Positions 27,881-44,589 are shown, counted from the first letter of the stretch. The stretch is DNA of 64,000 bases from CAIWHR01 sp963830485 (GCA_963830485.1 CAWHNE010000035.1:124001-188000), one strand, 5' to 3'. The notes: generated by a model not told the origin, from the letters alone. Translations and numbers: made by a program.

Positions 27881-28217
27881 GCCGCTCCTCCCCGGCGCCT
27901 CGGTCCTGCGACCGGTGTCCGCCGCCGGAAAACCGTAGATCGTACAACCACCTTGCTCCGCCGGGGAAGTCATCGATTCCTTCGGGGCGAGAGCTCTTTC
28001 GACACGCCTCATGGCGACACCTCGTGAACGAAGCGCCCGTCTCGCGTTGTTCCGCGGCGACGGGCATCGCGGACTGCAAGGATAAATCGTCAGGCGATCG
28101 TTTCAATGCGGATGGAGCTCCCGTGAAACAAATGAAACAAACTCGTTGCTGCCATGAAGTCCTGCTGCCGCACACCGCCCTTACGCTGCACCTCGTTCCC
28201 TCTCCATGGAGGCTCGA
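27881..28217. promoter_or_regulatory. Divergent control region with tandem 9-base repeats
   Basis: This 337-base gap separates the response regulator (-) from a small membrane protein (+). TGAAACAAA occurs twice head to tail at 28124-28141, and an inverted copy of the core (GTTTCA) is at 28100-28105. Tandem 9- to 11-base repeats are the usual sites of OmpR-type regulators, so autoregulation is plausible. A weak promoter-like pair facing the operon (TTGAAA, then TATCCT 16 bases on) overlaps this area. No other gene is evident. Confidence 0.4.
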
Positions 28218-28607
28218 GTGCATCAACACCACAGGACATCGGACGAATACACACGCGCACCGGTCGACGTCATGGCGCCAAGAATCGGCGCTCGCCGCCT
28301 CATAGCGTCGAGCCTCTGGTTGTACCTCGGGTTCATCGGCGCGTCGGCGCTGGGGACCGGGGTCCTCGAGTTGCTCGACGGCGATCCGAGTGCGCCGTGG
28401 CCGATTGCGCTGGCCACTGCCGGCGCGGTGCTGGCAGTGGCGAGCTGGCACCGCGGTCGAATCGCCCTCGAAAGCGACGCGCGGCGCGTGAGGGACGCGT
28501 CCTTCGCGCTGGGTCCGGAAGTCACCCGGCTCGGCCGGCACGCGCGGGATTGTGCCGAGCTCGCGGCGTGGCCGACGGCCGCACATCGCACGCGCCCGCT
28601 CGGATGA
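28218..28607 (+). CDS. Small membrane protein of unknown function
   Basis: I do not recognise this 129-residue product. GTG 28218 is preceded five bases upstream by GGAGG, the best ribosome site in the frame; ATG codons at 28206 and 28272 have none. Two hydrophobic stretches lie near residues 28-50 (LWLYLGFIGASALGTGVL) and 60-78 (PWPIALATAGAVLAVASW), followed by a basic, alanine-rich tail. It stands just ahead of the acetyltransferase gene and may be co-transcribed with it. Confidence 0.5.
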   Translation: MHQHHRTSDEYTRAPVDVMAPRIGARRLIASSLWLYLGFIGASALGTGVLELLDGDPSAPWPIALATAGAVLAVASWHRGRIALESDARRVRDASFALGPEVTRLGRHARDCAELAAWPTAAHRTRPLG

Positions 28608-28623
28608 CACTAACCGGGACCGG

Positions 28624-29142
28624 ATGATGCCGTTCGCAGTCCGGCGCCTCGATGCAGGCGCGCGCACGACGCTGATCGCGCACTTTCTCGCGTTGTCCCC
28701 GGCAGACCGTTACCTGCGGTTCTGCATGGCGGCGACGCCGCAAGTCATCGCCGCCTACGTCGACCGCATCGATTTCGCCCGCGACGCCGTCTTCGGCGGC
28801 GACGGCGCTCCGGGCGATGCCGCGTGTCCGCGGGCGCCGGCCGGCGTCGCGCACGTCGCCTTCGAGAACGATCTCGCCGAGTTCGGCGTCTCGGTCCTAC
28901 CCGCGCACCGCGAGCAGGGGCTGGGCGCCGCGCTGTTCGAACGCGCGGTGGGGCACGCACGAAGCCGCGGCACGCGGCGCCTCTGGATGCAATACCTTGC
29001 GCACAACGCCCCGATCATGCGGATGGCGCGGAAGTTCGGGATGGCGATCGTCGCGAGCGGCAGTCACGTCTACGCCCGTCTCGACCTCCTGACTGCGCGC
29101 CACGCGCGCGATACACATGAAACGAGATTGGCCTGCCGTTGA
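28624..29142 (+). CDS. GNAT-family N-acetyltransferase
   Basis: A 172-residue acetyl-CoA-dependent acetyltransferase of unknown substrate. ATG 28624 (MMPFAVRRLDAGAR) is followed by the early FLALSPADRYLRF segment found in many small GNAT proteins, the beta-4 strand (FGVSVLPAHR) and the acetyl-CoA loop (HREQGLGAALFERA), then MARKFGM near the end. An open frame from 28552 adds residues from the preceding gene. It is 16 bases after the small membrane gene. Confidence 0.82.
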   Translation: MMPFAVRRLDAGARTTLIAHFLALSPADRYLRFCMAATPQVIAAYVDRIDFARDAVFGGDGAPGDAACPRAPAGVAHVAFENDLAEFGVSVLPAHREQGLGAALFERAVGHARSRGTRRLWMQYLAHNAPIMRMARKFGMAIVASGSHVYARLDLLTARHARDTHETRLACR

Positions 29143-29247
29143 AATAGGCGTGCCGCAATCGCACCCTAGACTGGAATCGTACTCGGGGCTTCGAGAGCGT
29201 TCGATGGCTCAGGTCCGACGAGTCATCTGCCAATTTAGGAGTGGAAC

Positions 29248-29964
29248 ATGCAACGCTTGCTGACAAGATTCGAGACAGACTCGATCCCGGACGCACCCCG
29301 TGCCGCGAGCGTAGGCAGGACGGCCTCCGTCGATTCGATAGGTCCGCGTGTCGAGACGCACTGGACGCGCATCTTCTACCACGACCTCTTCAATGCCGAA
29401 CCCGAGGATGATCCGTCAGAGAGTGACAGGCTCAATTCAGGAACGAAGACCATGCACAATTCGACCGAACTCCATCAATTCGCTGCACCCGACGCGCCCG
29501 TCGCGCGCGGCGACGCTCCGATATTCTTCCTGCGGCGCGAGCCCGCGAGCAACGACGACGTCCCCGCCGACCCGTCGTCATCACGCGAGCAGGTCGAGAC
29601 GTGGATGTGGCACGCAGTCGCGGCGAACGGCTTCGGCGCGACACCCGAAGTCGTATCCTTGACGAAGCCGAGCGCCTGGGACGTGCAGCAGGCTGCCCGC
29701 GCCTACCGGTCCTACGCGCTCGGCGAGATCATGGTCGCGCTGATGGCACACGTTGCCGAAGTCGTGCGCGAGGTCGCTGCCCGCTGGGCGAAGCGCCGTC
29801 GGGCACGGGACGTCAACGCCGCGTTCCGGGAGCTGGACGACCGCGCGCTGCACGATCTCGGCATGCACAGGAGCGAGATCGGCTCGCTCGCGGCGGAAGT
29901 CACCGGAGATGCGGAGCGCACCCGAATGCTCGCTTTGCTGACGCGGAACGGCTTCCTGATGTAG
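29248..29964 (+). CDS. Long DUF1127-domain protein
   Basis: A 238-residue protein whose last ~60 residues are a DUF1127 domain (AFRELDDRALHDLGMHRSEIGSL). DUF1127 proteins are usually 50-90 residues and some act in phosphate, carbon or RNA-linked regulation. Here about 150 residues precede it, largely polar and disordered-looking, and they include a repeated FN/DDPSESD stretch and a helix rich in Ala/Val. ATG 29248 has AGGAG six bases upstream. In-frame ATG 29452 would give a shorter product. Confidence 0.8.
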   Translation: MQRLLTRFETDSIPDAPRAASVGRTASVDSIGPRVETHWTRIFYHDLFNAEPEDDPSESDRLNSGTKTMHNSTELHQFAAPDAPVARGDAPIFFLRREPASNDDVPADPSSSREQVETWMWHAVAANGFGATPEVVSLTKPSAWDVQQAARAYRSYALGEIMVALMAHVAEVVREVAARWAKRRRARDVNAAFRELDDRALHDLGMHRSEIGSLAAEVTGDAERTRMLALLTRNGFLM

Positions 29965-29986
29965 TCCGGCACGTCATGGGCCACTC

Positions 29987-30009
29987 GCGGCGGCGTCAAT
30001 CGCCGCCGC
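29987..30009. terminator. Hairpin between convergent genes
   Basis: GCGGCGGCG and CGCCGCCGC form a perfect 9-bp stem with a 5-base loop, in the 89-base space between the DUF1127 gene (+) and the PIN toxin gene (-). There is no T-run. A bidirectional terminator is the simplest reading. Confidence 0.55.
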
Positions 30010-30053
30010 CCGTCGGCCTGAGCGGAATCAGACCCACGCGCCGTCCGTGTCGA

Positions 30054-30458
30054 TCAGGCGAACGGATTGCGGATCGTCAGCTGCCGATCGATCGCCTGAC
30101 CGTCCTGCAAGTCTTCCGAATAGAGGATTCGACAGCCCGCGAGCAGTGCGGACGCGACGATCATGCCGTCGTAAATCGAGAGGCCCAGGCGTTCCGCGAC
30201 CCGCGTTCCGCGATCGTGGACTTCGATCGTCAACGGCCAGACGCGGCATACGGCGCGCAACTGCATGGTTACATCGCGCACCTCGGGCCAAGGCATGCCG
30301 AACTTGCGTCGCGCGACGGCGACGAGCTCGTTCAACACCTGGACGCTGATCTGTCCACCCTCCGACAGAAGCGCTTCGGCGCGATCCGCGCGCCTTGTGT
30401 TCGCGGATAGAAGGTACAGGACTACATTGGTGTCAAAGAAGGCGTCGGTGCGGCTCAT
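30054..30458 (-). CDS. PIN-domain toxin, VapC-like
   Basis: A 134-residue predicted ribonuclease. ATG 30458 overlaps the antitoxin stop (ATGA), so I prefer it to the frame start at 30482. PIN-domain acids are visible: FFDTNVVLY (Asp8), VLNELV (Glu), IYDGMIVASA (Asp) and YSEDLQDG (Asp). The order antitoxin then toxin with overlapping ends is the usual arrangement of type II toxin-antitoxin pairs. The RNA target is unknown. Confidence 0.85.
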   Translation of the reverse strand: MSRTDAFFDTNVVLYLLSANTRRADRAEALLSEGGQISVQVLNELVAVARRKFGMPWPEVRDVTMQLRAVCRVWPLTIEVHDRGTRVAERLGLSIYDGMIVASALLAGCRILYSEDLQDGQAIDRQLTIRNPFA

Positions 30459-30691
30459 CCGCCGCGCTCGTTCGCTGCCCACCGATCGAACTTGAAATCA
30501 GCGGGAAGGCGTCCCCGGTATTTCCGCAGTCGAGCGAGCACGTCGCGGGGTCCGGGCGCGCGCTTGACCCCGAATGTGCGCGTGTCGGCCACGATCACCT
30601 CGATTTCGTCACCTTCCTTCAGCGCTAGCGTCTCGACGACGGCCGCAGGAAGTCGGATGGCGAGGCTGTTGCCCCATTTCGAGACTTGCAC
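30455..30691 (-). CDS. AbrB/MazE-type antitoxin (VapB-like)
   Basis: A 78-residue DNA-binding antitoxin. GTG 30691 has a strong ribosome site (GAGGAG, six bases upstream) and gives VQVSKWGNSLAIRLPAAVVE, the swapped-hairpin AbrB start; the frame also opens at ATG 30721. The C-terminal part (RGRLPADFKFDRWAANERGG) would bind the toxin. Its stop overlaps the toxin start. A perfect palindrome 15 bases upstream is the likely operator. Confidence 0.85.
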   Translation of the reverse strand: MQVSKWGNSLAIRLPAAVVETLALKEGDEIEVIVADTRTFGVKRAPGPRDVLARLRKYRGRLPADFKFDRWAANERGG

Positions 30692-30705
30692 GGGTGACTC
30701 CTCTG

Positions 30706-30729
30706 GATATACATTTATCATTGTATATC
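30706..30729. promoter_or_regulatory. Palindromic operator of the toxin-antitoxin pair
   Basis: GATATACA (30706-30713) and TGTATATC (30722-30729) are perfect 8-base arms around an 8-base AT-rich spacer. The site is 15 bases upstream of the antitoxin start and is by far the most AT-rich spot in the area. AbrB-type antitoxins normally repress their own promoter at such a dyad. Confidence 0.65.
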
Positions 30730-30774
30730 TAGCGGCTCTTTCTGTCCATGCGGCGAACGACCGATCCCGCGCAC

Positions 30775-30803
30775 AAAAAAAGCCGGCGGATCGCTCCGCC
30801 GGC
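30775..30803 (-). terminator. Rho-independent terminator after rpoC
   Basis: On the minus strand a perfect 9-bp stem (GCCGGCGGA/TCCGCCGGC, 4-base loop; 30782-30803) is followed by seven T. It starts about 30 bases after the rpoC stop and separates rpoBC from the toxin-antitoxin pair. Confidence 0.92.
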
Positions 30804-30832
30804 CCGATGATGCGTATTGCGTGAAGCGGTGA

Positions 30833-35056
<4,224 letters not shown>

Positions 35057-35088
35057 GCGTTACTCCCGAGTAATTCGCAATCTCTCGT

Positions 35089-35175
35089 CGTCGTCCCCGC
35101 GGACGCGGGGACCCAGTGACTTTGGTCGGACGACACCGGGTTCCCGCTCAGTGACCAAAATGCGCGGGAACGACG
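35089..35175. repeat. Nested inverted repeats in the rpoB-rpoC spacer
   Basis: Outer ends CGTCGTCCCCGCG (35089-35101) and CGCGGGAACGACG (35163-35175) are inverted with one mismatch. Inside are inverted TTTGGTC/GACCAAA and GGGACCC/GGGTTCCC. The words CGTCGT-CCCGCG and ACCCAGTGACTTTGG resemble dispersed intergenic repeats known from several betaproteobacteria; that part is from memory and untested. It fills most of the 139 bases between two genes that must be co-transcribed. Confidence 0.6.
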
Positions 35176-35195
35176 GAAGCCTTGGGTGAGCGTCA

Positions 35196-39293
<4,098 letters not shown>

Positions 39294-39580
39294 TACCTTC
39301 TCCGGTTCACGCCGGCCGGCCGCTCCGGGCCCGACCCTCGCCGCGCATGGGGATGCGCGGGTCGCTTGCCGACTGGTCCGCGGACGCATTGCACGTCCTG
39401 GCCTGGTGGTTGGCCGCTACCAACCGCTGGCGGACGGCGGCGCGATGCAGCCGCGCCGCCCGACCATGCCTGCCTTCTGCAGTCGCTTCAGAAGACGAAG
39501 AGGAGAGGACTGCCTGCCAGTCCGCTCGTCTTCGGCCCCTCGGGCGCCACCGCGCTCTGCGGGGTGGCCCGTGCCGAAGC

Positions 39581-39618
39581 GGCGCCGGGCCGGTCGTCCA
39601 AGACCGGCCCAAGGCGCC
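39581..39618 (-). terminator. Strong hairpin after rplL, likely processing or partial attenuation site
   Basis: A perfect 9-bp stem (GGGCCGGTC 39587-39595 with GACCGGCCC 39602-39610, six-base loop) is extended by a second stem of GGCGCC on each side. It begins about five bases after the rplL stop and has no T-run. In E. coli the rplL-rpoB spacer is about the same size and holds an attenuator and an RNase III site. The remaining bases of this 330-base gap (39294-39580) hold other GC-rich folds and no credible gene. Confidence 0.55.
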
Positions 39619-39623
39619 GGGTC

Positions 39624-40004
39624 CTACTTTATTTCCGCCTTCGCGCCGGCTTCTTCCAGCTTCTTCTTCGCGGCTTCGGCATCGGCCTTGTTCACGCCTT
39701 CCTTCACCGGCTTCGGCGCGCCGTCGACCAGATCCTTCGCTTCCTTGAGGCCGAGGCCGGTCAACTCACGCACGGCCTTGATCACGTTGACCTTGTTGTC
39801 GCCGAACGCGGCCAGCACGACGGTGAACTCGGTCTGCTCTTCGGCGGCGGCGGCCGGGGCCGCGGCGGCAGCCGGGCCGGCGACAGCCGCGGCAGCGGCG
39901 GCGGATACGCCGAACTTGTCTTCCATCGCCTTGATGAGCTCGGAGAGCTCGAGCACGGTCATCGACGCGATCTTGTCGAGGATTTCGGTTTGCACTGCGG
40001 TCAT
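39624..40004 (-). CDS. rplL: 50S ribosomal protein L7/L12
   Basis: Multi-copy stalk protein that recruits translation GTPases. The 126 residues show the N-terminal dimer domain, an alanine-rich hinge at about 34-55, and the C-terminal domain with KVNVIKAVRELTGLGLKEAK, the factor-binding surface. It lies 52 bases after rplJ. Confidence 0.98.
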   Translation of the reverse strand: MTAVQTEILDKIASMTVLELSELIKAMEDKFGVSAAAAAAVAGPAAAAAPAAAAEEQTEFTVVLAAFGDNKVNVIKAVRELTGLGLKEAKDLVDGAPKPVKEGVNKADAEAAKKKLEEAGAKAEIK

Positions 40005-40056
40005 GTTCTGCTCCTGGTTCGAAAGGTTGAATGTGTTGGGCGGAAGTTCACGGCGG

Positions 40057-40581
40057 TCACGCCGCGGGCCTCGCGTCGCGCACCGCGGCGAGCGTCCGGA
40101 CGAACCTGCCCGGAACCTCGTTCAGCGTGCGCACGAACTTCGCGACCGGCGCCTGCATCGTGCCCATCAGCCTGGCGATCAACTCCTCGCGCGGGGGGAG
40201 CGAGGCGAGCGCGGCGACGTCCTTCGCGGACATCACCTGGCCCGGAATCGCGCCGCCCATGATCACGAACTTCTCGTTGCCCTTCGCGAAGTCGTTCAGG
40301 ACCTTCGCGACGGCCACGGGGTCGGAACCGATGCCGTACGCCAGCGGACCGACCATCTTCTCGGCCAGCGGGGCGAACGGCGACTCGGCGACGGCCCGGC
40401 GCACCAGGGTGTTCTTGACCACCCGGAAATACACGCCCGAAGCCCGTGCCTTCGCACGGAGGACGATCATTGCGGCGACGGGCATGCCGCGGTTCTCGGC
40501 CATGACGATGGCCTGCGCACCGGCGACCTGCTTCGCGACTTCCGCGACGACTGCCTGCTTCTGTTCCAGATTGAGACCCAA
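40057..40581 (-). CDS. rplJ: 50S ribosomal protein L10
   Basis: Stalk base protein that anchors L7/L12 and represses its own mRNA. The 174 residues begin MGLNLEQKQAVVAEVAKQV and have LRAKARASGVYFRVVKNTL, which binds the L11 region of 23S rRNA. A folded leader matching the L10 binding site is upstream (40657-40702). Confidence 0.98.
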   Translation of the reverse strand: MGLNLEQKQAVVAEVAKQVAGAQAIVMAENRGMPVAAMIVLRAKARASGVYFRVVKNTLVRRAVAESPFAPLAEKMVGPLAYGIGSDPVAVAKVLNDFAKGNEKFVIMGGAIPGQVMSAKDVAALASLPPREELIARLMGTMQAPVAKFVRTLNEVPGRFVRTLAAVRDARPAA

Positions 40582-40656
40582 GGTCTACCTCCTCTGTGTT
40601 GCGGTGACCTTACGTCCAGGAGTGCTGCGATTCCCGTACGAGGGATCACCATCTGC

Positions 40657-40702
40657 GCAGGACGCCGAACCTGCCGGCGATTAAGCCCTCGCGGGCTCCT
40701 GC
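40657..40702 (-). promoter_or_regulatory. L10 leader RNA (autoregulatory site of rplJ-rplL)
   Basis: On the minus strand GCAGGA and TCCTGC close a structure that contains two inner hairpins (GCCCGCGAGGGC; GCCGGCAGGTTCGGC) joined by GGCTTAATCG. This shape and the linker match the leader bound by the L10(L12) complex upstream of rplJ in many bacteria. It lies about 75 bases before the rplJ start. Confidence 0.75.
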
Positions 40703-40748
40703 GGTCTTTGACGGTCGGGGGACGATGAAGCCGTCCCGCCGGGCCCTC

Positions 40749-40797
40749 AAAAAACCTCTAGTGGACCCGCCGTGCGCTGCAGAAGCAGGCGCACGGC
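40749..40797 (-). terminator. Candidate attenuator between rplA and rplJ
   Basis: On the minus strand a long stem (GCCGTGCG/CGCACGGC plus CTGC/GCAG, loop of four) begins 11 bases after the rplA stop. A run of six T follows about 14 bases later. The distance between stem and T-run is longer than in a standard terminator, so partial attenuation is more likely than full stop. Confidence 0.45.
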
Positions 40798-40808
40798 GTC
40801 TTCACCTG

Positions 40809-41531
40809 TTACTGCGCTGCCTGCTGCGTCAAGGTTGCCTGATCGATCCGCACGCCAGCACCCATGGTGCTCGAGACGCTGACCTTCTTCATGTAGATGC
40901 CCTTGGTGCCGGCCGGCTTCGCCTTGTTCAGCGCCTCGATCAGCGCGAGCAGATTCGTCTTCAGCTGCTCGGGCGCGAACGATGCGCGGCCGATCGTGCA
41001 CTGGACGATGCCGCCCTTGTCGGTGCGGTACTGGACCTGCCCCGCCCTGGCGTTCTTGACCGCCGTCACGACGTCCGCATTGACCGTGCCCACCTTCGGG
41101 TTCGGCATCAGTCCGCGCGGGCCGAGGATCTGGCCCAGCTGGCCGACAACGCGCATGGCATCCGGCGAGGCGATCACCACGTCGAACTCCATGAACCCCT
41201 CCTTGATCTTCGCCGCGAGGTCCTCGAACCCGACGATGTCCGCGCCCGCTTCCTGCGCTGCCTTGGCCTTGTCGCCCTGGGCGAACACGGCGATACGGAC
41301 CTTCTTCCCGGTCCCCGCCGGCAGCACGACCGAGCCGCGCACCGTCTGGTCGGACTTCTTCGCGTCGACGCCCAGGTTGACCGCGACGTCGACCGACTCG
41401 TCGAACTTGGCGACCGCGGTCTCCTTGACGAGCTTGAGCGCCTCGTCGATCGGATATGCCTTGCTGCGGTCCACCTTCGCGCGGACCGTTTTCATGCGCT
41501 TCGAGAGCTTCGGGAGTTTTTGTTCGGCCAT
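40809..41531 (-). CDS. rplA: 50S ribosomal protein L1
   Basis: Mobile L1-stalk protein that helps release E-site tRNA and represses rplK-rplA translation. ATG 41531 (MAEQKLPKLSKRMKTV) gives 240 residues; the frame opens two codons earlier inside the gap. PRGLMPNPKVGTV and the C-terminal GPSMGAG-like STMGAGVRID block are visible. It starts two bases after rplK. Confidence 0.98.
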   Translation of the reverse strand: MAEQKLPKLSKRMKTVRAKVDRSKAYPIDEALKLVKETAVAKFDESVDVAVNLGVDAKKSDQTVRGSVVLPAGTGKKVRIAVFAQGDKAKAAQEAGADIVGFEDLAAKIKEGFMEFDVVIASPDAMRVVGQLGQILGPRGLMPNPKVGTVNADVVTAVKNARAGQVQYRTDKGGIVQCTIGRASFAPEQLKTNLLALIEALNKAKPAGTKGIYMKKVSVSSTMGAGVRIDQATLTQQAAQ

Positions 41532-41533
41532 GA

Positions 41534-41968
41534 TCACTTCACTCCTTCGACCGTGATGCCCATGCTGCGCGCGCTGCCGGCGATCGTGCGCACGGCGGCA
41601 TCCATGTCGGCGGCAGTGAGATCGGGCATCTTCGCCTTCGCGATCTCCTCGGCCTGCGCGCGCGTGAGCTTGCCCACCTTGTCGGTGTGCGGCTTCGGGC
41701 TGCCCTTGTCGACCTTGGCCGCCTTCATGATCAGCACCGTCGCGGGCGGCGTCTTCATCACGAACGTGAAGCTCTTGTCCGCGAACGCCGTGATCACGAC
41801 CGGGATCGGCAGCCCCGGCTCCACCTTCTGCGTCTGCGCGTTGAACGCCTTGCAGAATTCCATGATGTTGAGGCCGCGCTGGCCGAGCGCGGGCCCGATG
41901 GGCGGGCTCGGGTTCGCCTTGCCCGCCGGCACCTGCAACTTGATGAAACCGACGATTTTCTTCGCCAT
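41534..41968 (-). CDS. rplK: 50S ribosomal protein L11
   Basis: GTPase-centre protein needed for RelA stimulation and thiostrepton binding. ATG 41968 with AGGAG upstream gives MAKKIVGFIKLQVPAGKANPSP and 144 residues. The C-terminal RNA-binding domain ends in GSARSMGITVEG. A frame from 41992 adds eight residues and is not preferred. Confidence 0.98.
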   Translation of the reverse strand: MAKKIVGFIKLQVPAGKANPSPPIGPALGQRGLNIMEFCKAFNAQTQKVEPGLPIPVVITAFADKSFTFVMKTPPATVLIMKAAKVDKGSPKPHTDKVGKLTRAQAEEIAKAKMPDLTAADMDAAVRTIAGSARSMGITVEGVK

Positions 41969-41990
41969 TTCAGCTCTCCTGTTGGGGTCC

Positions 41991-42020
41991 AAGCGGACAT
42001 CGAAATGTCCTCCCCCGCTT
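41991..42020 (-). promoter_or_regulatory. Candidate L1-binding hairpin in the rplK leader
   Basis: GGACAT and ATGTCC (41995-42000, 42005-42010) form a stem with a four-base loop, enclosed by AAGCG/CGCTT with an asymmetric bulge. It is about 25 bases before the rplK start. In E. coli L1 binds a short helix-bulge-helix near the start of rplK; that role here is inferred. Confidence 0.4.
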
Positions 42021-42081
42021 CACACGACCAACGGCACCGTGCCCTTGACTCTTCAAAGCCCCGCGTACGGTGGGGCGGTCG

Positions 42082-42157
42082 TCCGCGTTAAGCGTCGCCG
42101 CCGGCGACGTCTTCAACGCGGACAGATATTCCGTCACGTCTTCCGTGACGGAATATC
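42082..42157 (-). promoter_or_regulatory. Two strong hairpins at the end of nusG
   Basis: The first hairpin (42125-42137 with 42145-42157, a perfect 13-bp stem, 7-base loop) overlaps the nusG stop codon. The second (TCCGCGTT/AACGCGGA, 42082-42089 with 42115-42122, enclosing CGTCGCC/GGCGACG) follows at once. Neither has a T-run, so an mRNA processing or pause role is more likely than termination. It separates secE-nusG from rplKAJL. Confidence 0.5.
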
Positions 42158-42689
42158 AAGCTTTCTCAACTTGCGAGAAATCCAGCTCCACGGGGGTTGA
42201 GCGACCGAAAATCGTCACCGACACCCTGAGCTTGCTCTTCTCGTAGTTCACGTCCTCCACGTTGCCGTGGAAATCGGTGAACGGCCCTTCCTTTACGCGC
42301 ACGGCCTCGCCGGTCTCGAACAGCACCTTCGGCCGCGGCTTCTCGACACCCTCCTGCACCTGCCGCAGGATCGCGTCGACCTCCTTCTGCGTGATCGGCG
42401 TCGGCTTGTTCGCCGTGCCGCCCACGAATCCCGTGACCTTCGGCGTGCTCTTCACCAGGTGCCACGAGTCGTCGGTCATCTCCATCTCGACCAGCACATA
42501 CCCGGGGAAGAACTTCCGCTCGGAGATCGCCTTCGCCCCCGCCTTCATCTCCACCACTTCCTCGACCGGCACGAGGATCTGGCCGAACTGGTCGGCGATG
42601 TCCGACCGGCGGATGCGCTCGGTCAGCGCCCGCTGCACGCTCTTCTCGAAGCCCGAGTAGGCGTGGACCACGAACCACTTCTTGCTCAC
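42156..42689 (-). CDS. nusG: Transcription termination/antitermination factor NusG
   Basis: Links RNA polymerase to Rho and to the leading ribosome through S10. GTG 42689 gives VSKKWFVVHAYSGFEKSV, the standard NusG start, and has GGAGG about seven bases upstream; 177 residues. The NGN domain spans about 1-120 and the KOW domain is at about 125-177 (VRVKEGPFTDFHGNVEDV). It follows secE across a 91-base GC-rich spacer. Confidence 0.97.
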   Translation of the reverse strand: MSKKWFVVHAYSGFEKSVQRALTERIRRSDIADQFGQILVPVEEVVEMKAGAKAISERKFFPGYVLVEMEMTDDSWHLVKSTPKVTGFVGGTANKPTPITQKEVDAILRQVQEGVEKPRPKVLFETGEAVRVKEGPFTDFHGNVEDVNYEKSKLRVSVTIFGRSTPVELDFSQVEKA

Positions 42690-42699
42690 TGGGTAACCT

Positions 42700-42775
42700 C
42701 CCCCAGCCTCGCCCACTGCGTGGGCAGCGGCCCCCCCCTCCAGCGGAGGGGGCGAGCGCCTTCGGGCGGCCGTGC
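42700..42775. repeat. GC-rich palindromic spacer repeat between secE and nusG
   Basis: It contains GCCCACTGCGTGGGC and a C-run/G-run palindrome (CCCCCTCC-AGC-GGAGGGGG), then GCGAGCGCCTTCGGGCGGCC. The build is the same as in the rplW-rplB spacer (14529-14600). No coding frame is present. These look like two members of a dispersed short repeat. Confidence 0.5.
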
Positions 42776-42780
42776 GGCGC

Positions 42781-43131
42781 TCATCCCTCGGTCCGCCCCG
42801 TCAGTAGCTTCACGATCCATGCAAGCGTCGTGTCGACCGCGAACAGGAACAGCGCCATGATCACGACGAACGCGAACACGACCGCCGTCGTCTGGAGCGT
42901 CTCCTTGCGCGTCGGCCAGGACACGCGGCCGGCTTCCTGCCACGCCTCCTGTGCGAACACGAAGAACTCCTTGCCTGGCTCTGAAAGCCACGCGACGGCG
43001 CCCGCAGCGATCAGGCCGCCCAGCACCATCAGCACGCGCAGCACGACCGCAGCGTCGGCGAACCAGTAGTACGCCGCCACGCCGGCGATCATGCATGCCA
43101 CGGCCAGCACGATCTTGATCTTGTCGAGCAT
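42781..43131 (-). CDS. secE: Protein translocase subunit SecE
   Basis: Small essential part of the SecYEG channel. ATG 43131 gives 116 residues with three predicted membrane spans (about 5-23, 28-47, 85-108), as in E. coli, and the conserved amphipathic segment EAWQEAGRVSWPTRKETLQTT before the last span. An open frame from 43206 adds residues that overlap the tRNA and is rejected. Confidence 0.96.
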   Translation of the reverse strand: MLDKIKIVLAVACMIAGVAAYYWFADAAVVLRVLMVLGGLIAAGAVAWLSEPGKEFFVFAQEAWQEAGRVSWPTRKETLQTTAVVFAFVVIMALFLFAVDTTLAWIVKLLTGRTEG

Positions 43132-43176
43132 CTCTCTTTCCGTTACCTCAGTTGCCGCCGCCACGACGAGGCTTCG

Positions 43177-43252
43177 TGGCAGGCCAGGAGGGAATCGAAC
43201 CCCCAACCTGCGGTTTTGGAGACCGCCGCTCTGCCAATTGAGCTACTGGCCT
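43177..43252 (-). tRNA. tRNA-Trp (CCA)
   Basis: A 76-base cloverleaf read on the minus strand: acceptor AGGCCAG pairs with CTGGCCT, the D-arm has GCTCAATTGGCAGAGC, the anticodon loop is CTCCAAA (anticodon CCA) and the T-arm has GGTTCGATTCC. The 3' CCA is encoded. It lies between tuf copy 2 and secE, the usual site. Confidence 0.97.
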
Positions 43253-43267
43253 TTTGTTGTCGGGCGT

Positions 43268-44458
<1,191 letters not shown>

Positions 44459-44514
44459 TGCTTGCGACTCCTTCGTTGTTCAGTTGCCCTCAGTTGCCAG
44501 CCGCGTCTTGTTCG

Positions 44515-44589
<75 letters not shown>

